From Dyella mobilis (GTDB lineage: Bacteria; Pseudomonadota; Gammaproteobacteria; Xanthomonadales; Rhodanobacteraceae), in the NCBI RefSeq assembly GCF_016904945.1, contig NZ_JADIKF010000038.1, forward strand, positions 292,241 through 356,240: DNA of 64,000 bases, written 5' to 3'. The position numbers were made by a program, and so were the translations under genes. Shown here piece by piece: positions 36,201 through 43,709 of the stretch. Below the pieces are notes generated by a model. That model saw only the letters and a list, made by a program, of their open reading frames with translations. It was not told where the DNA came from and searched no databases. Every line of letters starts with the position of its first letter. The stretch's first letter is position 1.

Positions 36201-36344
36201 TTCAACCGGCATACGCCGCTGAGCGTCAGCGAAAACCAGAACGCGAACCAGGGTGCGACCTTGTACACCGACACGACCTACCTGACGGCGACGTCATACC
36301 AGACGCCGCGCTATCTGCAGCTTAGTGCGGAGTATGACTTCTAA
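33231..36344 (+). CDS. Oar-like TonB-dependent outer-membrane receptor
   Basis: 1037 residues from ATG 33231 (GGGGAG seven bases upstream; a longer frame from 33129 has no such site). The order is: signal peptide (ALAVALTFATGGSAVFAQ), a carboxypeptidase-regulatory-like beta-sandwich (~30-110, with GAQVSATNEGNGSARSVTVG and PGTYKVALVENG), a plug domain (QQMKELPIPKNVTAIALLTP; VQDGGYGAEYGNATGGVVSV), then the barrel, ending in the C-terminal Phe of LQLSAEYDF. This is the Oar/OmpA-related TBDR type. Placed after GH92, it probably takes up mannose oligomers, but that is inference. Its promoter region carries operator-like repeats and a candidate RNA. Confidence 0.93.
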   Translation: MQPRVVDKNLRSKKIALAVALTFATGGSAVFAQSTSGSIYGTADPGAQVSATNEGNGSARSVTVGKDGRYQFNSLLPGTYKVALVENGKTGNQEVTVVAGQGANVNLATATAAAAAQNLSTISVTANSMAAIDVSSVQTNTVITAQQMKELPIPKNVTAIALLTPGASKGDSAFGNLASFGGASVAENAYYVNGFNVTNQFDSLSFSQVPFEAIDQESVQDGGYGAEYGNATGGVVSVQTKRGTNEWHGGVDITWNPSSMMADDPNVYLNDGHLSYNATGNKNASTVNNNSASFNPIDFTSRWNAWIGGPLVKDKLFVFALVSQTKTDSDYYDYVDQAGGGGYQQQTEKDPYWLLKLDWNINDSNILEYTGFNDTRHYSNDVYYSGYDNDNPYHYDYQGVVKTKAGGQTNILKYTSYITDDLTLTAQYGDNKNKRYQTAIAADGTVESYDNLITSEASGCPQISDNRNPVLAGTLAPYSRCSFVPGGTLTGAPSNDSRKSFRLDLEYKLGDHDITGGWSRDVTTSFFGQAYEGGALWNYEPDSSTSNGDPDENYVQQIVYNTGAKVSTTERAAYLQDNWHITDNFLARIGVRNDQFNNQNGNGQTYVKQDHNLQPRMGFAWDVHGDSSLKIYGSAGDYSLPIDAGVAVRGAAASIYSVQNFSYTGVNATTGAPTGLTALGPVFYENAEAGVEPNPVSYAVQGLKPFKQREFILGAQQQWDDWTFGVKGIVRRVLTGIDDECDFRPIAKYADSVYGFDYSTTSLTPALANGDAVASTLNGCFINNPGDGATLYLPLDPNNPGKLYKVQLSGSQIGEPNYKRGYYAMELTADRNFNNEFYLNISYTLARSYGNTEGLVDSNIGQADTGTSELFDYPEIMYGTNGNETNDHRHTVKAYGAWRISDQWQVGANFIVQTGRPENCYGDAPIDATIGGYGDNGSSPYMYCYVDGVGEYVTRGSAGTTPTLWQLDLNGSYHPNWLKGLSFRATVFNVFNRHTPLSVSENQNANQGATLYTDTTYLTATSYQTPRYLQLSAEYDF

Positions 36345-36353
36345 GCTGGCAGC

Positions 36354-36386
36354 AAAAGGCCCCTCCCCCTACTTGGGGGAGGGGCC
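36354..36386. terminator. Bidirectional terminator between the receptor and the AraC gene
   Basis: GGCCCCTCCCCC (36358-36369) and GGGGGAGGGGCC (36375-36386) form a 12-bp stem with a 5-base loop. On the minus strand it is followed by TTTT, so it ends the AraC transcript best. On the plus strand the tail is T/G-rich. Confidence 0.85.
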
Positions 36387-36406
36387 TGGTTGTCTTGGGA
36401 TTCGAA

Positions 36407-37549
36407 TCAGCGGCTCTCACTGGAAAGGAGCCGCCCGCGATACTGGCTCGGCGATTCTCCCGTCCAGCGGCGGAACGCACGGGTGAGATTGGCCGGATCG
36501 GAATAGCCCGTGCGCACCGCGATTTCGTCGAAGCGCAAGCCAGGGTTGAGCACGTCGCGCAGCACGGCATCCTTGCGCGCATCGTCTACCAGGTTGCGGA
36601 AATTCAGGCCGAGCCGGTGCAGTTTGCGCTTGAGCGTGCGGCTGGACATGCACAGCAAGCCAGCGGTTTCCTCGATGCCGGGATAGCCGGTATCGCGCCG
36701 TTGCAGCAGATCCACGATGCGAATCACCAGGTCGTCCGACCTGCGCAGGCGTGCGCGTTCGCGCTCGCATTGCGTGCGGATGTGCCGGCAGGTCGATGCG
36801 TTGGCGTTGGCCAGCGGCAGGTCCAGATATGCCACCGGAAAGCGGATCTGGCACAGTCCGGTGCCGAAACGGGTGGCGACGATGCGCTGGCGGTAGCGCG
36901 CGTAATGCAGCGGCTCGCGATCCTTGTACCAAGCTTGCAGCTCGGGCAGCGGATGCTGCACCAGTTGCTGGCACAGGCGGGTGGTCATGGTGAGCAGCCG
37001 ATCGATCGCGCAGATGCGCATCGGCGCCCTCGGCGCGAGATCGTGCACGCGCAATTCGGCGTGACCGTCTCGCTCGCCGAGCTGCATGGTGAACGTGGCC
37101 GTGCGCAGATCGAGAAACCCGGTCCACCATTCCAGCGCCTCGCGCAAGGTCGCGCAGCTCATCATTCCGTAGCCCATCAAACCGTGCCAGGTGAGCGTGC
37201 TGTGCAAGCCCATCTGGTAGCCGATGCCGGGATCGCGGGTAAGCCGCACTGCGTGCATCAGCAAAGCCGCATCCTGATGCGTGGTGAGGCGCGACTGGTC
37301 CTCGAGCTGTGCCGGAAGGATGCCGGCACCGGCCAACACCTGTTCGCGCGCAAAACCCTGCTGCTCCAAAACTTGCAACAAGGCGACGGCGTATTCCACG
37401 TGCACATCGTCTTTGGAAAGTTTCTGGATGCGGCTGACACCGGCCATTGGCGCGGGGGATTCGGAAATCACCGTCGAGACAGGGCTCGCCGGCTCCGCAG
37501 CGGCGCCGGGATGCAGATTTCCAAAGTATTGAGCCGTTGCGTAAGCCAT
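36407..37549 (-). CDS. AraC-family regulator (arabinose-binding-like N-terminal domain, OruR type)
   Basis: 380 residues. ATG 37549 has GGAG eight bases upstream. The N-terminal ~60-250 region fits the Arabinose_bd-like domain of OruR/ArgR-type regulators (LLMHAVRLTRDPGIGYQMGL; LHSTLTWHGLMGYGMMS). The C-terminal double helix-turn-helix includes ETAGLLCMSSRTLKRKLHRL and FDEIAVRTGYSDPANLTRAF. Its first 82 bp overlap the end of the upstream antitoxin-like gene, so the two are coupled. It converges on the Oar receptor. Target genes are not evident. Confidence 0.9.
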   Translation of the reverse strand: MAYATAQYFGNLHPGAAAEPASPVSTVISESPAPMAGVSRIQKLSKDDVHVEYAVALLQVLEQQGFAREQVLAGAGILPAQLEDQSRLTTHQDAALLMHAVRLTRDPGIGYQMGLHSTLTWHGLMGYGMMSCATLREALEWWTGFLDLRTATFTMQLGERDGHAELRVHDLAPRAPMRICAIDRLLTMTTRLCQQLVQHPLPELQAWYKDREPLHYARYRQRIVATRFGTGLCQIRFPVAYLDLPLANANASTCRHIRTQCERERARLRRSDDLVIRIVDLLQRRDTGYPGIEETAGLLCMSSRTLKRKLHRLGLNFRNLVDDARKDAVLRDVLNPGLRFDEIAVRTGYSDPANLTRAFRRWTGESPSQYRGRLLSSESR

Positions 37550-37869
37550 CGTGCTTCTCCAGCCATCACGAGCTGATCGGCCGTCCGCCGGTCGGCTCGT
37601 GCAATCGGGGTGTTGAGGTACCAGTCGATGGCCTGTTCAAGGCCACGAACCTGCGCTTGCGCGGCATCCAGCACGGCAAGCAATTCGTCGGCGAAGTTGC
37701 GCCAGCTCGCGTCGGCGCCGCGTCGTATCCAGCGCCTTTGCAGCTCCCGTTCGGTCATGCCGAGCCAGTTGGCGAGCTTGATACAGGAGATCGCGCCGCT
37801 GACCGGGTCGGAGATGTCTGCCAGAAAGTGCAGAAACTCGATGGCCGCCTTGCTTTTGCCTGAAACCAT
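37468..37869 (-). CDS. MbcA/ParS/Xre antitoxin-like small protein
   Basis: About 133 residues from ATG 37869 (a longer frame reaches 37920). The N-terminal part (ISCIKLANWLGMTERELQRR) resembles a helix-turn-helix. The C-terminal part (LEQAIDWYLNTPIARADRRT) recalls the MbcA/ParS/Xre toxin-binding domain found in RES-Xre type toxin-antitoxin pairs. No toxin gene is adjacent, so it may be a solitary regulator. Its last 82 bp overlap the AraC gene. Assignment is weak to moderate; the reading frame itself looks coding. Confidence 0.6.
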   Translation of the reverse strand: MVSGKSKAAIEFLHFLADISDPVSGAISCIKLANWLGMTERELQRRWIRRGADASWRNFADELLAVLDAAQAQVRGLEQAIDWYLNTPIARADRRTADQLVMAGEARWLTQRLNTLEICIPAPLRSRRALSRR

Positions 37870-38035
37870 TGACACTGACCCGGCCCGACACCGGAGGCGG
37901 TGCCGTACGAGCCCAACCATGGCGGAGGACTGTGCAGGAAATTTGGAGATTCCGTGGAATCGCGCGTCCGCGCTTGAAACGCCGGGGATAAACCGGTGCT
38001 AATAGCGGCCGAGACCCACACTCACTTTTCGATCG

Positions 38036-39583
38036 ATGCGATTTGGCCTTACCGCCAAGCTTTTCCTCGCCATGCTTGCCGTCGCGGTGTTTGCCGTGCT
38101 GGCGATGGGCGTTGCGGCGCGCCTGAGTTTCGACCGCGGCTTTCTCGGCTATCTCTCCGAGCAGGAAGCGCAACGCATGGAAAGCGTGGCGTCTTCGCTC
38201 ACGGCGGCGTACCGCGAACACGGCAGCTGGGATTTTCTGCGCGAGAATCCGCGCGCATGGTTCGAAGTGATGCGGCCGCACGGCTTTTCCGGCGGCCCGT
38301 TCCCCGACGATATGGACCACGCGCCCGAGGACTTTGGCCACGGGCCGCCCGATCATGGACCGCCCGGCCAGCCAGGCCAGCCGCCGCCGCTTCCGCCCGG
38401 CGACAACGGCCAATCGCCCCAGGATCACCCCGGCCCGCCGCCGGGCGGCCCTCCCGGAAAAATCGCGTTGAGCGTGTCGGACCTCACCGGCACCGCCTTG
38501 CGCTTTGCGCTGTTGGATGCGCAGCAACGCTTCGTGTTCGGCAACCCCACGCCGACGATGAACTCGCCGCATACGCTCAAGCGCGCGATCGTGGTGGACG
38601 GAAAAACCGTGGGCTGGCTCACCATGCTGCCGTTCCGCGAAGTCACCGAAGCGGGCGACGTGCGCTTTCAGCAAGGCCAATACCGCGCCAGCTGGATCAT
38701 CGGCACCGGGGCGCTGGTGCTGGCCATCTTGCTGGCGATCTGGCTGGCACGCACGCTGCTGACGCCGGTGCACGAGATTGCCAAAGCCACGCACGCGCTG
38801 GCCAAAGGCGACTATGCTTCGCGCGTGAATGCGCCTTCGCACGATGAGCTGGGCCAGCTTGCGCGCGATTTCAATCATCTGGCCGTGGTGCTGGAGCGCA
38901 ACGAATCGATGCGCCGCGAATTTGTCGCCGATATCTCGCACGAACTGCGCACGCCGCTGGCGATCATTCGCGGCGAACTGGAGGCGCTGGAAGACGGCGT
39001 GCGCCGGTTCGACACCGATGCGCTGGCGTCGCTGCAGATGGAAGTGGGCACGCTGAACAAGCTGATCGACGATCTTTACCAGTTGTCGCTGACCGATCTT
39101 GGCGCGATGGCCTATCGCAAGACAGATGTTGATCTCGGCCGCCTGGTGGCAAGCATCACCGAGGCGTTCCAGGAACGCCTGCGCAAGGCCGGCATCGTGC
39201 TGGAATTGCGCTTGCCCGCCACACCCATCGCCGTTTACGCCGATGAGGGCCGCCTGCATCAGCTTTTCGCCAACCTGATCGAAAACAGCCTGCGCTATAC
39301 CTACGCCGGCGGCTGCCTTCGCATCGAGGCGGCGGTCCGCGGCGATCGCGTCGCCGTGGATCTGATGGATTCCGCACCGGGCGTGGACGAGCAGAATCTG
39401 CCGCGTCTGTTCGAACGCTTCTATCGCGTGGAATCCTCGCGCAACCGTTCGCACGGCGGGGCGGGACTGGGCTTGGCGATCTGTCGCGCGATCGTGCAGG
39501 CACACGGCGGCTCGATCGAAGCCAAGGCCTCCCCACTGGGCGGGCTGTGGCTGTCCATCCAACTTCCCCGTGAAGGAAGCTGA
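38036..39583 (+). CDS. Sensor histidine kinase, BaeS-like
   Basis: 515 residues. There are two membrane spans (~8-28 and ~220-240) flanking a periplasmic region, then HAMP ([20 protein letters not shown]), the phospho-acceptor His in [15 protein letters not shown]-box [13 protein letters not shown]-box DSAPGV and F/G2-box [26 protein letters not shown] and the overall form match BaeS, an envelope-stress kinase. Odd feature: the periplasmic domain holds a Pro/Gly/His/Asp-rich insert (~residues 80-145, for example [20 protein letters not shown]), which could bind metal or act as a flexible linker. The response-regulator gene follows immediately. Confidence 0.9.
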   Translation: MRFGLTAKLFLAMLAVAVFAVLAMGVAARLSFDRGFLGYLSEQEAQRMESVASSLTAAYREHGSWDFLRENPRAWFEVMRPHGFSGGPFPDDMDHAPEDFGHGPPDHGPPGQPGQPPPLPPGDNGQSPQDHPGPPPGGPPGKIALSVSDLTGTALRFALLDAQQRFVFGNPTPTMNSPHTLKRAIVVDGKTVGWLTMLPFREVTEAGDVRFQQGQYRASWIIGTGALVLAILLAIWLARTLLTPVHEIAKATHALAKGDYASRVNAPSHDELGQLARDFNHLAVVLERNESMRREFVADISHELRTPLAIIRGELEALEDGVRRFDTDALASLQMEVGTLNKLIDDLYQLSLTDLGAMAYRKTDVDLGRLVASITEAFQERLRKAGIVLELRLPATPIAVYADEGRLHQLFANLIENSLRYTYAGGCLRIEAAVRGDRVAVDLMDSAPGVDEQNLPRLFERFYRVESSRNRSHGGAGLGLAICRAIVQAHGGSIEAKASPLGGLWLSIQLPREGS

Positions 39584-39584
39584 C

Positions 39585-40274
39585 GTGGACCACACCGCCG
39601 ATCGCGCCGCGCGCATTCTCATTGTGGAAGACGAGCCCAAACTCGCGGCCCTGGTCGGCGACTATCTGCACGCGTCCGGCTACGCCTGGTATTGGGTGGC
39701 CGACGGGCGCGAAGCCGTGCCCGCGGTCAAGGCGCAGCATCCGGACCTGGTGCTGCTGGACCTGATGCTGCCCGGCCGCGACGGCCTGGATATCTGCCGC
39801 GAGTTGCGCAGCTTCAGCGACGTGCCGATCGTGATGCTCACCGCCAAGGTGGAAGAGATCGACCGCCTGCTCGGCCTGGAACTGGGCGCCGACGATTACA
39901 TCTGCAAGCCGTTCAGTCCGCGCGAAGTGGTGGCACGCATCAAGGCAATCCTGCGCCGCGCGCGCTTCCCGGTGGAGCCCGGCCACACCGCGCTGAAAAT
40001 CGATGACGAGGCCCATCGCGCCAGCTTCAACGGCACGGCGCTGGATCTCACGCCGGTCGAATTTCGCCTGCTGAAAACCCTGGCGGCCGCGCCGGGACGG
40101 GTGTTCTCGCGCGATCGTCTGCTAGACAATCTCTACCTGGACCATCGCGTGGTCACCGACCGCACGGTGGATAGCCACGTCAAAAACCTGCGCCGCAAAC
40201 TGGAACAGGCGGCGCCCGGCCAGGATCCGATCCGCTCCATCTACGGGGTTGGTTATAAGCTAGAGATCGATTGA
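39585..40274 (+). CDS. OmpR-family response regulator, BaeR-like
   Basis: 229 residues from GTG 39585, with AAGGAAG five bases upstream; GTG 39570 is an in-frame alternative without such a site. The receiver domain has the acidic pair in [10 protein letters not shown], the phospho-Asp in [13 protein letters not shown], Thr in IVMLTAK and Lys in [11 protein letters not shown] winged helix follows ([32 protein letters not shown]). It starts one base after the kinase stop, so the two are translated as a unit. It likely controls envelope-stress or efflux genes, by analogy to BaeR. Confidence 0.93.
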   Translation: MDHTADRAARILIVEDEPKLAALVGDYLHASGYAWYWVADGREAVPAVKAQHPDLVLLDLMLPGRDGLDICRELRSFSDVPIVMLTAKVEEIDRLLGLELGADDYICKPFSPREVVARIKAILRRARFPVEPGHTALKIDDEAHRASFNGTALDLTPVEFRLLKTLAAAPGRVFSRDRLLDNLYLDHRVVTDRTVDSHVKNLRRKLEQAAPGQDPIRSIYGVGYKLEID

Positions 40275-40296
40275 TCCTTTTTGGCGAGATCGCCCC

Positions 40297-41826
40297 ATGC
40301 GTAGCGATGTCTTGATTGTCGGCGCAGGTCCAACCGGTCTGGTGCTGGCCTTGTGGCTGACCAAGCTCGGCATCAAGGTGCGCATCATCGACAAGGCCGC
40401 CGAAGCGGGCACGAGTTCGCGGGCACTCGCGGTGCAGGCCCGCACACTGGAGCTGTACCGGCAGCTGGACCTCACCGATGCGGTGATCGAAAGCGGGCAT
40501 CGCGTACAGGCAGCCAACCTGTGGGTGAAAGGCGGCAAGGCCGCGCAATTGCGCCTTGCCACGATCGGTACCGATCTCACGCCCTACCCGTTCGTGCACG
40601 TGTTCCCGCAGGATCAACACGAACGCCTGCTTGCCCAACGCCTGGAAGCGCTCGGCGTGAAGGTTGAACGCGCGACCGAGCTGCTCGGCTTCAGCGATGA
40701 CGGCACCCGCGTGCTCGCGCGCCTGCGCGGCGCGGACGGCCAGGAACAAGACTGCGAAGCCAGCTACATCGCCGGCTGCGACGGTGCGCGCTCGCTGGTG
40801 CGCGAAACCATCGGCGCGGAGTTTCCGGGCGGCACCTACCGGCAGGTGTTCTACGTGGCCGACGTGGAAGCGAGCGGCCCGGCGCTGGACGGCCAGCTGC
40901 ACATCGATCTGGACGAGGCCGATTTCCTCGCCGTTTTCCCGCTTGCCAACCAAGGTTCTGCACGCCTGATCGGCACCGTGCGCGACGAACGGGCCGATCG
41001 CGCCGAAACCCTGCGCTTCGAAGACGTCAGCGACCGCGCCATGGAACAGATGAAAGTCGACGTCGCCAAGGTCAACTGGTTTTCCACCTATCGCGTACAC
41101 CATCGGGTCGCCAAACATTTCCGCAAAGGCCGCGCGTTCCTACTCGGCGATGCCGCGCACATCCACAGCCCCGCCGGCGGCCAGGGCATGAATACCGGTA
41201 TCGGCGATGCAATCAACCTGGCGTGGAAATTCGCCAGCGTCTTGCACGGTTGCGCACCGGAAGCGCTGCTGGACAGCTACGAGGCCGAACGCATCGGTTT
41301 CGCTCGCCGGCTGGTGCACACTACGGATCGCGTTTTTACCTTCGTCACCGCCGAAGGGCGCGTAGCCGATCTGGTGCGCACGCGCATTGCGCCCTTGCTG
41401 TTACCGACGATGGCGCATTTTCAGGCCGCGCGCGAATACGTGTTTCGCACGGTGTCGCAAATCACGTTGAATTACCGCGAAGGGCCGCTCAGCCAGGGCA
41501 GTGCCGGCCATCTGCGCGGTGGAGACCGGCTGCCGTGGGCGGTGGCCGGCGATGAAGACAATTTCGCCAGCCTCGCCTTGATGGATTGGCAGGTGCACGT
41601 GTACGGCAAGGCGCCGCAGGACGTGATCGATTGCTGCAAAAGTCTGGGCCTGTCCTTGCAGGTATTCGACTGGCAACCCGAATACGCCGAAGCCGGGTTG
41701 CTGGAAAACGTCGTCTACCTGCTGCGCCCGGATACTTATGTGGCCCTGGTCGACCCGACCGGCACCTGGGAAACGCTTGCGCGCTATTTTTCGTCGCGCG
41801 GCTTGAAGCCCTTACAGCGCGCCTGA
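40297..41826 (+). CDS. FAD-dependent aromatic monooxygenase (PHBH/MhpA-like)
   Basis: 509 residues. The N-terminal FAD-binding motif is VLIVGAGPTGLVLALWL with GxGxxG. The mid motif SYIAGCDGARSLVRETIG is the DG fingerprint, and FLLGDAAHIHSPAGGQGMNT is the GD motif of class A flavin hydroxylases. The C-terminal thioredoxin-like domain (~370-509) is as in phenol/3-HPP hydroxylases and RdmE-type enzymes. It hydroxylates an aromatic or polyketide-like substrate with NAD(P)H and O2. It follows the two-component genes by 22 bp and may be part of their operon. Substrate unknown. Confidence 0.9.
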   Translation: MRSDVLIVGAGPTGLVLALWLTKLGIKVRIIDKAAEAGTSSRALAVQARTLELYRQLDLTDAVIESGHRVQAANLWVKGGKAAQLRLATIGTDLTPYPFVHVFPQDQHERLLAQRLEALGVKVERATELLGFSDDGTRVLARLRGADGQEQDCEASYIAGCDGARSLVRETIGAEFPGGTYRQVFYVADVEASGPALDGQLHIDLDEADFLAVFPLANQGSARLIGTVRDERADRAETLRFEDVSDRAMEQMKVDVAKVNWFSTYRVHHRVAKHFRKGRAFLLGDAAHIHSPAGGQGMNTGIGDAINLAWKFASVLHGCAPEALLDSYEAERIGFARRLVHTTDRVFTFVTAEGRVADLVRTRIAPLLLPTMAHFQAAREYVFRTVSQITLNYREGPLSQGSAGHLRGGDRLPWAVAGDEDNFASLALMDWQVHVYGKAPQDVIDCCKSLGLSLQVFDWQPEYAEAGLLENVVYLLRPDTYVALVDPTGTWETLARYFSSRGLKPLQRA

Positions 41827-41905
41827 GCATCCCAGCCTACGCGCTTGTCAGGTTTCTACAGAAAGAGCGCTCACGCAAAGCAAGATTTATCTCTCCCCAT
41901 CATCC

Positions 41906-42044
41906 GCCCCCGCCGACATACGCGGGGGCCCCGAACGCGAGATATTTGGCAAGCCGGGCGAGCTTTCGTGCACGCGATTCCCGCACGCCCGGCGTATGAA
42001 GTGAAAGAGCGCGAGCCGCATGGGTTACAGCCCACACGGCTCGC
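41906..42044. other. Hairpin-rich gap after the flavin monooxygenase
   Basis: GCCCCCGC/GCGGGGGC (41906-41929) and a longer stem GCGAGCCG ... CGGCTCGC (42011-42044, with inner TGGG/CCCA) lie in the 41827-42073 gap, just before a tiny ORF. Neither has a U-tract. This could be a structured leader of the tiny ORF or the 3' end of the monooxygenase mRNA. Confidence 0.45.
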
Positions 42045-42073
42045 TACCACAACCAACTGAAAAGGAGTTGATC

Positions 42074-42175
42074 ATGGGTCCCCGGATCATACGGTACACA
42101 CACGTCATCGTGTCCCCGCCGTACCAGCTTTCGCTCACTTCACGTTCGTGCCTCACGCACGAAGCCGGGTCTTAG
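42074..42175 (+). CDS. Candidate 33-residue peptide with ideal ribosome site
   Basis: ATG 42074 has AAAAGGAG six bases upstream, one of the best ribosome sites in the window. The peptide runs MGPRIIRYTHVIVSPPYQLS and on to a TAG at 42175. It is basic, with a single Cys. A TTCGTGC/GCACGAA stem lies in its 3' half, which suggests a leader-peptide/attenuator arrangement for the gene at 42289. No family recognised; it could be chance. Confidence 0.4.
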   Translation: MGPRIIRYTHVIVSPPYQLSLTSRSCLTHEAGS

Positions 42176-42243
42176 CGGATATCGGCTGAGTAGGCGTAGG
42201 CATACGCTTACACGGCTTGCAGATTTTTCTCTGTTATCCCTCG

Positions 42244-42264
42244 CGCCGCGCGCAATGCGCGGCG
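42244..42264 (+). other. Hairpin just upstream of the XAC0095-like gene
   Basis: CGCCGCGC (42244-42251), loop of five bases, GCGCGGCG (42257-42264), ending 24 bases before the ATG at 42289. Another small stem GCGTA/TACGC lies at about 42196-42210. It may modulate translation of the small gene that follows. Confidence 0.45.
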
Positions 42265-42288
42265 TGTCTAACGGTGTGGAGTGAAGGT

Positions 42289-42558
42289 ATGAAAGCGTTC
42301 AAGCCCGCGGCAATGACGCTGCGTGGATATGTGTTGCCTGAAGAGCAATATCGGAAACTGGAACAGTTGCGCGATCAGCTGTTTCTGATGGCGAAAGTGA
42401 TTTATGCGTCGACCGAGGAAGAGGAAGACGTGTTGCTGGAGGTGCGGCGTTCCAATCTCGGGCAGTTGCTGGAAGATTTCGGCCTGCGCGTGGATGAGGT
42501 GGTGACGGCGTTGAACTGCGACGGGCATCGATTGCAGACGCCGTCGCAATGGCACTGA
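42289..42558 (+). CDS. Small XAC0095-like protein
   Basis: 89 residues from ATG 42289 with GGAG about eight bases upstream. The pattern RGYVLPEEQYRKLEQLRDQL and then FLMAKVIYAS resembles the small XAC0095-type proteins of Xanthomonadaceae. These are helical and of unknown function. The middle is acidic (STEEEEDVLLEV). It is preceded by stacked hairpins and a possible leader peptide, so post-transcriptional control is likely. It is not clearly linked to the convergent beta-lactamase gene. Confidence 0.65.
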   Translation: MKAFKPAAMTLRGYVLPEEQYRKLEQLRDQLFLMAKVIYASTEEEEDVLLEVRRSNLGQLLEDFGLRVDEVVTALNCDGHRLQTPSQWH

Positions 42559-42640
42559 AAGCCAGATGCCAGATGTAGGTTGGGTTACACCAGGATCAAG
42601 TCCGGGGTAACCCAACCCACAGACGCACGCACGCTCTCGC

Positions 42641-43504
42641 TCACCCAATCAATCTGCCAACTTCCGCCAACACTACCGCACGCTGCTCATCGCTCGCCTT
42701 TTCATTGGCGTAATACGCAGCAATCAGCAACGGCTTGCGCTGCGGCGGCCAGGCGATGAGCACGTCGTTGCGCTGGGTCATGCCGCTGCCGGTCTTTTCG
42801 CCGACGCGCCAATCGGCCGGAAAGCCCGCCCGCAACAAGGTTTTTCCGGTGGTAGTTTCGCACAGCCACTCGATCAACTGCCGGCGCGATGCGTCGGAAA
42901 GCACGTTGCCCAACGTGAGCTTCTGCAGATCCGCCAGCATCGCGTTGGGCGTGGTGGTGTCGCTTAAACCGTCGGCCGTCGGTCGGTTGAGTTCGGGCTC
43001 GATACGATCCAGGCGCGTGATGGTGTCGCCCAGTTGCCGCGCAAAGGTCGTAACGATCGACGGACCGCCCAGGTGCGCAAGCAGCACGTTGGCCGCTGTG
43101 TTGTCGCTCACCGCCACCGCAGCCTGGCACAGCTGCGCGATGCTCATGCCCGGCGACCCTATGTGCTGGCTGGTGACCGGCGCGTATTCCAGCACTACGT
43201 CCTTGCCGAACACCAGGCGGCGATCCAGTTGTTCCTGGCCACGGTCGACACGCGCCAGGACGGCCGCCGCCAACAGCATCTTGAAGGTGCTACACATCAG
43301 AAAGCGTTCGTCGGCGCGATACCCTTGGCGTTGCCCGTTGCCCGTATCCAGCATCGCCACGCCCAGGCGCCCACCATGCCGGCGTTCGACGTCGGCAAGC
43401 GCTGCGCTCAAGTCGCGCGCCTGGGCGGCGAGCAAAGCCGACGGGCGCAACAGAATGGCCGAGGCGCCGACCAACGCGCCTTTGAGAAGATGTCTGCGAT
43501 CCAT
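42641..43504 (-). CDS. Class A beta-lactamase, Tat-exported (L2-like)
   Basis: 287 residues. The N-terminus MDRRHLLKGALVGASA carries a twin-arginine signal. All class A motifs are intact: S72-T-F-K75 (SxxK), S133-D-N135, E169 with N173 in RIEPELN (omega loop) and K237-T-G-S240. The Cys before the catalytic Ser (C71, Ambler 69) has no partner at Ambler 238 (Gly here), so the KPC-type disulfide is absent. It hydrolyses beta-lactams in the periplasm. No ampR-like regulator is adjacent, unlike L2 of Stenotrophomonas, so expression may be constitutive. Spectrum cannot be read from sequence. Confidence 0.95.
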   Translation of the reverse strand: MDRRHLLKGALVGASAILLRPSALLAAQARDLSAALADVERRHGGRLGVAMLDTGNGQRQGYRADERFLMCSTFKMLLAAAVLARVDRGQEQLDRRLVFGKDVVLEYAPVTSQHIGSPGMSIAQLCQAAVAVSDNTAANVLLAHLGGPSIVTTFARQLGDTITRLDRIEPELNRPTADGLSDTTTPNAMLADLQKLTLGNVLSDASRRQLIEWLCETTTGKTLLRAGFPADWRVGEKTGSGMTQRNDVLIAWPPQRKPLLIAAYYANEKASDEQRAVVLAEVGRLIG

Positions 43505-43709
43505 GGATGATCTCTGGTATGTAGCGCGCGCTTGCGCGATGCTGCGATGCTAAGGCGTCCTGCGGACCCTGCACGGCGCTGGATGGGGCGAAACGCAGGC
43601 AGCCTCTTTGGTATCGAAACGTGATCGGCAATTGGCTCTTGCCAGGGCATTCATTGCCCCGGTGAATAGGATGCTTCTCCTTTCCACGATCTTCGATGGA
43701 GTGCCAGAC

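Noticed and set aside
37637..39640. 667-codon minus-strand frame opposite the kinase gene
   Set aside because: Shadow of the BaeS-like gene, which has all kinase boxes.
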